64,000 bases of DNA, from positions 25,466-89,465 of the forward strand of contig DIER01000011.1 of the NCBI GenBank assembly GCA_002418725.1, given 5' to 3'. Below, piece by piece: positions 59,393 through 64,000 of this stretch. Below the pieces are notes generated by a model. The model did not search any database. It was not told the DNA's origin and worked only from the letters and a program-made list of their open reading frames with translations. Each line of letters starts with the position of its first letter. Positions within the stretch are counted from its first letter, which is position 1. Origin of the DNA: Acholeplasmataceae bacterium UBA5769 (lineage in GTDB: Bacteria; Bacillota_I; Bacilli_A; Acholeplasmatales; Acholeplasmataceae). The position numbers and the translations under genes are program-made.

Positions 59393-60317
59393 ATTGTGTC
59401 TGATTTTTTCGATAATGCTCGATAACAAAGTCAGCAAAACTGATGTTGAAATCGCGATTAATCATTTGTGTAAATTTCTCGATTTTCTTGGCGTTCCCAT
59501 CGAGATGAAGTGCAACAAAACATTTCATTAAGTGGTTTTCATAGGGTTCAAGATCACCAAGTCGATAATGTGCTAACGCGCTGTAATAGTAGAAGTATTC
59601 GAGCAAGTAATAGTTCTTAATGCTTGTGGCATGGTCTATGCCCAGTTTACAATAAGATATAACATCGTTATATTCTTTGTTGCTTCCAGAATATTTAGCT
59701 AATCTAAACAAGACAAGTTGGTAAGCAAAATTGACACTGGAACCTAAAACAACAGATGAGTCTGTTAATGCAGTTTTAATTCTGCTTGCTATCATTTGTT
59801 TCTCGCTAGCCTTAGGCTCTAGATCAAGTAAAGCTGTTAAGATGAACATCTCTGTCATGGTAAAGATCGTTTGTTTACCTATTTTGTGAAAATTAATAAG
59901 ATCTTTGGTCAATTTAGCCATCGTTTCAACGTTCATTTTTTGATTCATGAAATCGTATAAGTTGCAGCTGTGTTCATATACCATACGATTTTCAACATCA
60001 ATAAATTCTCTTTTGTCATAGCGAAGTCTTAGTTTATCAATGATTTCACGATTGTTATAAACAACATAGTTATAAAATTGGTCAATTTCTTTAGATTCTT
60101 CAATCCGAGCTGTCTCTAATTCACGGATTAAATTGATGGTTTGAATACCCAATCTATCACACAATTGATCGATGACTTGAAATGGAAGATCTGACTCACC
60201 ACTCAAATAACGACGATACTGTCTCAGTGAGGTGATACCTGTTGTAAAAGATTCTTGCGACATATTACGAGCAGACCTTAGGCGCTCTAAATAGTTACAA
60301 AGTTCTTTTGATTTCAT
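59391..60317 (-). CDS. Rgg/PlcR-like (RRNPP-type) transcriptional regulator
   Basis: A 308-residue cytosolic regulator. Residues about 6-55 form an XRE-type helix-turn-helix (LERLRSARNMSQESFTTGITSLRQYRRYLSGESDLPFQVIDQLCDRLGI). The rest is all-helical, with repeat-like helix pairs near the end (YCKLGIDHATSIKNYYLLEYFYYYSALAHYRLGDLEPYENHLMKCF) that resemble TPR units. This HTH-plus-TPR layout and length are those of Rgg, PlcR and PrgX, which bind re-imported peptide pheromones. It is divergent from a secreted repeat peptide gene, with a palindrome between. AGAGGTG precedes the ATG. Peptide binding is inferred. Confidence 0.8.
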   Translation of the reverse strand: MKSKELCNYLERLRSARNMSQESFTTGITSLRQYRRYLSGESDLPFQVIDQLCDRLGIQTINLIRELETARIEESKEIDQFYNYVVYNNREIIDKLRLRYDKREFIDVENRMVYEHSCNLYDFMNQKMNVETMAKLTKDLINFHKIGKQTIFTMTEMFILTALLDLEPKASEKQMIASRIKTALTDSSVVLGSSVNFAYQLVLFRLAKYSGSNKEYNDVISYCKLGIDHATSIKNYYLLEYFYYYSALAHYRLGDLEPYENHLMKCFVALHLDGNAKKIEKFTQMINRDFNISFADFVIEHYRKNQTQ

Positions 60318-60353
60318 ATTTTCACCTCTTTTTCATGATTTCAGTGTACGAAT

Positions 60354-60369
60354 AGGGCGTATACGCCCT
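60354..60369. promoter_or_regulatory. Perfect 16-bp palindrome, candidate regulator operator
   Basis: AGGGCGTATACGCCCT lies in the 103-base gap between the divergent regulator and repeat-peptide genes. It is GC-rich against an AT-rich background. If GATAAT at 60387-60392 is the -10 of the peptide gene, the palindrome covers the poor -35 region, the place where an Rgg-type activator binds. Confidence 0.7.
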
Positions 60370-60378
60370 GTTTATTTA

Positions 60379-60402
60379 CCCTAATTGATAATACAATTAG
60401 GG
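60379..60402. promoter_or_regulatory. Inverted repeat CCCTAATTG / CAATTAGGG
   Basis: A perfect 9-bp inverted repeat with the spacer ATAATA, ending just before the ribosome site AAAAGGGAGG of the repeat-peptide gene. It contains the likely -10 (GATAAT on plus, TATTAT on minus). It may be a second protein site or, if transcribed, a hairpin next to the ribosome site. Confidence 0.6.
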
Positions 60403-60420
60403 AAAAGGGAGGCAGTTGCC

Positions 60421-60720
60421 ATGAGAAAATTCTTAGTATCTTTATCAGTTTTATTTGTCGCGTTTATTACATTTTTTGGTCAAAGCAGTGTGAAAGCTTT
60501 CGGTCTTGATCATCTTCGCTTAGACTTTGATGATTCCGGTTATCCAGAATTAATCCGCTTAGATTTCGATGATTCAGGTTATCCAGAATTGATCCGTTTA
60601 GACTTTGACGATTCCGGTTATCCAGAGTTAATCCGTTTAGATTTTGACGATTCAGGTTATCCAGAATTAATTCGCTTAGACTTTGATGATTCAGGCTATC
60701 CAGAACTTATCCGTCTTTAA
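60421..60720 (+). CDS. Secreted tandem-repeat peptide precursor (candidate pheromone)
   Basis: A 99-residue protein from the ATG at 60421 with GGGAGG 8 bases upstream; a longer reading from 60385 starts inside the inverted repeat and lacks a site. Residues 1-26 are a clear signal peptide (MRKFLVSLSVLFVAFITFF, then VKA before the cut). After FGLDHL come five perfect copies of RLDFDDSGYPELI (residues 33-97) and a final RL. Each unit has one Arg, so cutting after Arg would release five identical LDFDDSGYPELIR peptides. No other domain exists. The divergent Rgg-like gene suggests a pheromone precursor. DFDDSGYPEL also resembles the calcium loop of FG-GAP repeats, the main alternative. Confidence 0.8.
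   Translation: MRKFLVSLSVLFVAFITFFGQSSVKAFGLDHLRLDFDDSGYPELIRLDFDDSGYPELIRLDFDDSGYPELIRLDFDDSGYPELIRLDFDDSGYPELIRL
60517..60711 (+). repeat. Five tandem 39-bp coding repeats
   Basis: Units at 60517, 60556, 60595, 60634 and 60673 each code for RLDFDDSGYPELI. The DNA differs between units at nine of thirteen codons, all silent (for example CGC/CGT, GAC/GAT, TCC/TCA, TTA/TTG/CTT). No amino-acid change occurs. Confidence 0.97.
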
Positions 60721-60767
60721 TATACGACAAAAATTTCGAAATACATCACAATTATAACATACATTTT

Positions 60768-61010
60768 TTGACGCAACGAAGCGATTGTGAAAAAATACTT
60801 CAAACACCTTTCGTCAAGGTGGCTTATGTTGCACAACAAATGAGCTTTACAGTTTACGGACAACTTAAGAAAACAAACTCTACTTACAAAGTAAAACAAA
60901 TCTTTTCAATCTATTATAGTGTAGGTAGGGATTCAAGTATAGATCATGTTGAATCATGTGAGGTCATTTTGACAGATTTTTCTGACTCGGAAGGATATGA
61001 TTATCTATGA
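60768..61010 (+). CDS. Small ORF ending in a degenerate copy of the repeat unit
   Basis: An 80-codon frame from a TTG; the first ATG is at 60840 (56 codons), and neither has a convincing ribosome site. It is supported by an ATGA overlap with the next gene and by no terminator after the repeat-peptide gene. Its C-terminus LTDFSDSEGYDYL aligns with RLDFDDSGYPELI (L, DF, DS, GY and L shared). There is no signal peptide. It may be a decayed relative, a decoy or a cytosolic partner of the peptide. Start and function are uncertain. Confidence 0.5.
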   Translation: MTQRSDCEKILQTPFVKVAYVAQQMSFTVYGQLKKTNSTYKVKQIFSIYYSVGRDSSIDHVESCEVILTDFSDSEGYDYL

Positions 61011-61426
61011 AAAACATCGTAAAGCTTTCAACTTTAGTTGGTTTAATAACAACGGTTTATTTTACCAGCAGTGATTTATTCAACCGTCTTTATGACGACA
61101 TTCAAACCATTGCGAACACAACACTTCTTTTTCAGTATGGTGGTATGATAGGTTACAGCTTGTTTGTCATCTTTATCATGATGCTTCAAGGTGATACCAT
61201 CGGTAAGATTCGCTCCTTTAAGCCTCGCTTATCGACCTGTGTTCATTGTACATATATCGCTATGGGTGTAGCATTTATTTTGGTGACGCTGATCAACTTC
61301 ACCATTCAAATTGCATTGATCATGGCAATCCTTTTCATGCTGATGACAGCTATTCTTGATATGATTCGCGACAAAATCACTCAAGAACACGAAGGAAATC
61401 AATTGCATCCCAAAAAAATCTTATAA
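61007..61426 (+). CDS. Four-helix membrane protein in the repeat-peptide operon
   Basis: A 139-residue protein with four membrane segments: IVKLSTLVGLITTVYFTS, FQYGGMIGYSLFVIFIMMLQG, HCTYIAMGVAFILVTLINFTI and IALIMAILFMLMTAILDMI. Between helices 2 and 3 lies a Cys pair in LSTCVHCTYI (CxxC). The tail is charged. It starts in the stop codon of the preceding ORF (ATGA), so it is translationally coupled to it. No known peptidase or transporter motif is seen. Its place suggests processing, export or immunity for the peptide, which is not proven. Confidence 0.7.
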   Translation: MKNIVKLSTLVGLITTVYFTSSDLFNRLYDDIQTIANTTLLFQYGGMIGYSLFVIFIMMLQGDTIGKIRSFKPRLSTCVHCTYIAMGVAFILVTLINFTIQIALIMAILFMLMTAILDMIRDKITQEHEGNQLHPKKIL

Positions 61427-61530
61427 ATATATTAACCATTATGATGATGTTTTTTAGAAACAAATCCAATCATCCGCTTTAAAAATTACCCCTTTGTGTG
61501 TATCATAAAGGTGAGAGGAGTTGTTTATTT

Positions 61531-62073
61531 ATGTCAGTAGCAGATACCATTAAAAATAGAGTAAGTACAGCAAAGTTTACAGCTGAGTGGGTGAATCCAG
61601 AAAAAATCATTGAACTTCTTGAGACAGCAGTCTATGCACCAAATCATAAAATGAGACAACCTTGGCGTTTTATCATTTTAGAGGGATTGGGGAAAGAAAA
61701 GTTCGTTCATCAATACCTTCTTCAGATCAAAGAGACTGAACGAGATGAACATAAAAAGCTTGTCATGAAAGTCATGTCAGCACCTGCTGTTGTTGCATTT
61801 ATCATGAAAAAGAACCCTGTTTATGCTGAAGAAATCGAAGATATTCAGGCATGCGCAGCATTAATCCAAAATTTTTTACTCTTGCTTGAAGACGAAAAAA
61901 TGGGTAGTTTTTGGAAAACTCCCAAATACATCGAAACAGATAAGTTTAAAGATGTTTTAGGTATCCGGTTTGATGAACTTGTTCTCGGATTAGTCATGGT
62001 TGGATATCCTCAAGTAAAAGTTGAACCAAAAAAACGTGAAAGTGCGAAACTTTTAACCACCATTTACTCATAA
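61531..62073 (+). CDS. Nitroreductase-family FMN protein
   Basis: A 180-residue member of the nitroreductase family from the ATG at 61531 (GAGGAG upstream). NRVSTAKFTAEWVNPEKIIELLETAVYAPNHKMRQPWRFIIL is the FMN-binding start, with PNHKMRQPW replacing the common APSxxNxQPW. The middle has DIQACAALIQNFLLLLEDEKMGSFWKTP, and the C-terminal GLVMVGYPQ closes the fold. Such small (YdjA-like) members reduce nitro or quinone compounds with NAD(P)H; the natural substrate is unknown. It is monocistronic, with a terminator after it. Confidence 0.88.
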   Translation: MSVADTIKNRVSTAKFTAEWVNPEKIIELLETAVYAPNHKMRQPWRFIILEGLGKEKFVHQYLLQIKETERDEHKKLVMKVMSAPAVVAFIMKKNPVYAEEIEDIQACAALIQNFLLLLEDEKMGSFWKTPKYIETDKFKDVLGIRFDELVLGLVMVGYPQVKVEPKKRESAKLLTTIYS

Positions 62074-62076
62074 AAA

Positions 62077-62096
62077 AAGGACACGCTCGTGTCCTT
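62077..62096. terminator. Bidirectional terminator between nitroreductase and Rieske genes
   Basis: AAGGACAC-GCTC-GTGTCCTT; on the minus strand it runs into seven T. Confidence 0.8.
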
Positions 62097-62424
62097 ATAA
62101 ATCGATATAAATTTTACCTTCAGTGACTTCGGTCTTGAAGGTTTTTAATTTTTTCGTAGGCATTTTGATAAAACCGATATGAGCTTTATCCAAGACATCT
62201 CCTGTTTTGATGTTAAATCTTGCATGATGTGCGCGGCATTGAATGTGCTCATTTTCCACGACTCCTTTTGATAAGGATACCCCTAAGTGTGTACATTTAT
62301 CTTGGATGGCATAGACTTTATCTAGAAGCAACATCAGTAAAATAGATTGGCCTTCAATCTGTATTTTCATTTTAAAATCTTTTGCTAAATCATCATAAAG
62401 ACACGCATAATGTAACATGGTCAT
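62095..62424 (-). CDS. Rieske 2Fe-2S ferredoxin-like protein
   Basis: A 109-residue stand-alone Rieske domain. The cluster ligands are complete: CTHLGVSLSKG and CRAHHARFNIKTG (CxH and CxxH). The size and the short VYAIQDKCTHLG region match the small NirD-like and biphenyl-dioxygenase ferredoxin-like proteins that pass electrons in the cytosol. No partner reductase or oxygenase is adjacent. It could serve the nearby nitroreductase or an unknown oxidoreductase; there is no direct evidence. AAGGAGATGA precedes the ATG. Confidence 0.9.
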   Translation of the reverse strand: MTMLHYACLYDDLAKDFKMKIQIEGQSILLMLLLDKVYAIQDKCTHLGVSLSKGVVENEHIQCRAHHARFNIKTGDVLDKAHIGFIKMPTKKLKTFKTEVTEGKIYIDL

Positions 62425-62475
62425 TCATCTCCTTATAAGTTGATTATATACCTTGCTAAGACTTTATGCACAGAT

Positions 62476-63969
62476 TTACTTCAATTTGAACTGTCTTGTT
62501 GCATGAACAGCTACTTTCCAACCTTTAATGTAACGTTCTTTTAATGATTTGTCCATCTGAGGTGTATAGGATTTTGAAAGTTGCCAGGATGAGCGAATGT
62601 CATCAATACTTTTCCAATAACCTGTGGCGAGTCCAGCTAAGTAAGCTGCGCCAAGCGCAGTTGTCTCTAAAATTTTAGGCTGATCAACACGAAGCCCTAA
62701 GATATCGGATTGAAATTGCATGAGAAATTGGTTAACAGTTGCTCCGCCATCGACTTTAAACGATGTGATAGGAAGTTTTGTATCTTCCTCCATGGCGTGT
62801 AAAACATCCATGGACTGATAACAAATGGATTCTAAAACAGCGCGTGTGATATGTTGTTTAGTCGTTCCTCTTGTGAGTCCAAACATCGCACCTCTGGCAT
62901 CAGAGTCCCAATAAGGTGTCCCAAGTCCAACAAAAGCAGGGACAATATAAACCCCTTCATTGGAAGCTAAAGACGTTGCTAGTTTTTCAGTTTCAGATGC
63001 GGATTCGATCAGTTTGATCCCATCACGTAACCATTGCACTGAAGATCCAGCTACAAAGACACTGCCCTCTAAAGCGTAAGTAATTTTATGATCAATACCC
63101 CAAGCAATGGTTGTTAATAACCCATGTTCGGATGTGATCGCTTGATCGCCTGTGTTCATCAACATGAAACAACCTGTCCCATACGTGTTTTTAACCATGC
63201 CTTTTTCGAAGCATGTTTGACCAAATAAGGCAGCTTGCTGGTCACCAGCTATGCCTGAGATAGGCACTTTTTTCCCAAAAAAATGGTGTGGTGCTGTGTA
63301 ACCATAGAGTGATGAACTTTGATGGACTTCAGGCAGCATGGACATAGGGATATCCAAAATTTGGCAGAGCGATTCATCCCACTTGAGTTCATGAATGTTA
63401 TAAAGGAGTGTTCTTGATGCATTGGTGTAGTCGGTGATATGAAGTTTATCACCTGAAAGTTTATAAACAAGCCATGTGTCAATCGTACCGAAGAGGAGTT
63501 GTCCTTGGTTTGCTTTTTCTCTAGCACCAGGGACATGATCTAGAATCCATTTAATTTTGGTTGCAGAAAAATACGCATCAATCATTAATCCGGTTTTTTC
63601 TTTAAATAAAGGGGATAAACCTTGATTTTTTAAATCATCACAAATAGAGGATGTTTGACGAGATTGCCAAACAATAGCGTTATATATCGGTTGACCTGTC
63701 GCTTTATCCCATACAATCGTCGTTTCTCTTTGATTGGTAATCCCGATGGCGTGAATATCTTGAGGTTTTAAGTTTGCTTCAAGAAGGACACGTGCCATCA
63801 CGGCAAGAACGCTGACCCAAATTTGGTTTGGATTGTGTTCAACCCATCCTGGATGTGGGTAAATTTGCTTAATCTCTTCACTTGCCATCGCAATCATGTT
63901 GGAATTATGATCAAAAATAATGGCTCTTGTGCTAGTCGTACCTTGATCGATCGATAAAATATACTTCAT
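62476..63969 (-). CDS. glpK: Glycerol kinase
   Basis: A 497-residue FGGY kinase that makes glycerol 3-phosphate from glycerol and ATP. SIDQGTTSTRAIIFDH at the start, GITNQRETTIVWDKATG, GTIDTWLVYKLSG, and DSDARGAMFGLTRGTTKQHITRAVLESICYQ are diagnostic. KVDGGATVNQFLMQFQSDILG closes the C-terminal domain. The conserved His loop common in Gram-positive GlpK (phosphorylated by the PTS) reads YNIHELKWD here, so the site is only partly conserved. AGGAGATTTATC precedes the ATG, and upstream genes are outside the window. It feeds phospholipid and glycolytic pools. Confidence 0.97.
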   Translation of the reverse strand: MKYILSIDQGTTSTRAIIFDHNSNMIAMASEEIKQIYPHPGWVEHNPNQIWVSVLAVMARVLLEANLKPQDIHAIGITNQRETTIVWDKATGQPIYNAIVWQSRQTSSICDDLKNQGLSPLFKEKTGLMIDAYFSATKIKWILDHVPGAREKANQGQLLFGTIDTWLVYKLSGDKLHITDYTNASRTLLYNIHELKWDESLCQILDIPMSMLPEVHQSSSLYGYTAPHHFFGKKVPISGIAGDQQAALFGQTCFEKGMVKNTYGTGCFMLMNTGDQAITSEHGLLTTIAWGIDHKITYALEGSVFVAGSSVQWLRDGIKLIESASETEKLATSLASNEGVYIVPAFVGLGTPYWDSDARGAMFGLTRGTTKQHITRAVLESICYQSMDVLHAMEEDTKLPITSFKVDGGATVNQFLMQFQSDILGLRVDQPKILETTALGAAYLAGLATGYWKSIDDIRSSWQLSKSYTPQMDKSLKERYIKGWKVAVHATRQFKLK

Positions 63970-64000
63970 GATAAATCTCCTAATATATACATGTAGGACA

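Noticed and set aside
60385..60420. Longer N-terminus (12 residues) for the repeat-peptide precursor
   Set aside because: The upstream codon lies in the inverted repeat and has no ribosome site; the ATG at 60421 has GGGAGG and starts an ideal signal peptide.
60517..60711. CRISPR-like array from regular 39-bp repeats
   Set aside because: The repeats are directly adjacent without spacers and are in frame in a protein; no cas genes are nearby.
60717..60899. Minus-strand 60-codon ORF
   Set aside because: It is antisense to the small plus-strand ORF, has no ribosome site and shows no recognisable protein features.
1..64000. Mycoplasma genetic code (TGA as Trp)
   Set aside because: Many genes end in TGA within tight ATGA overlaps, and family-length proteins result with TGA as stop.

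Overview
The window looks like a chromosome segment of a free-living, wall-less Mollicute close to Acholeplasma, or of a deep relative in the same group. The DNA is AT-rich. Genes have strong AGGAGG-type ribosome sites and TTGACA/TATAAT promoters, often with an extended -10 (TGATATAAT). Genes end freely in TGA and read full length with TGA as stop, so the standard bacterial code is used rather than the Mycoplasma code. No cell-wall genes are seen; rsmH stands alone, outside any division and cell-wall cluster. Gene-dense, mostly collinear operons fill the window and there are no insertion sequences, phage genes, rRNA or CRISPR arrays.

Layout. 1-7.3 kb: a beta-glucan unit made of a cellobiose-phosphorylase-like enzyme (cut by the window edge), a GH3 lipoprotein, a GH30 enzyme and a LacI regulator. 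7.35-8.3 kb: a candidate free-standing small RNA and an orphan OmpR-type response regulator. 8.5-13.5 kb (minus strand): one overlapping potassium-uptake operon (Sm-like protein, two RCK proteins, TrkH/KtrB channel, KdpD-like kinase, KdpE-like regulator). 13.6-21.7 kb: small secreted and unknown proteins, tRNA-Lys, an MFS transporter, and an operon from a Nudix protein to an ABC-F ATPase that includes a 48-residue membrane protein. 21.7-35 kb: ispG, rpmG, the CIRCE-controlled hrcA-grpE-dnaK-dnaJ operon, a DAK2-DegV fusion (fatty-acid kinase type), lplA, yceD-rpmF and rsmH.

35-50 kb: a cysteine-free Fur-family regulator, nadD-nadE-mnmA, recD2, glgA-glgC, Nudix and HD proteins, alanine dehydrogenase, a GltS-type transporter and a CBS protein with a long leader. 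50-58 kb: a DUF6320/alcohol-acetyltransferase pair, a quinone/electrophile operon of the mhq type (VOC dioxygenase, MarR, esterase) with a matching operator, an epimerase, pyroglutamyl peptidase, a GNAT and an MFS transporter. 58-64 kb: an RlmI-like methyltransferase, the repeat-peptide locus, a nitroreductase, a Rieske protein and glpK.

The most unusual system lies at 59.4-61.4 kb. A cytoplasmic HTH-plus-helical-repeat regulator of the Rgg/PlcR (RRNPP) architecture is divergently transcribed from a 99-residue secreted protein. After its signal peptide, that protein consists almost only of five perfect copies of the 13-residue unit RLDFDDSGYPELI. The units differ by many silent changes and no replacement change. 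A perfect 16-bp palindrome and a second 9-bp inverted repeat lie between the two genes. A small ORF ending in a degenerate copy of the unit, and a four-helix membrane protein, follow without a terminator. The best reading is a multi-copy peptide-pheromone system; a secreted calcium-binding repeat protein is the main alternative.
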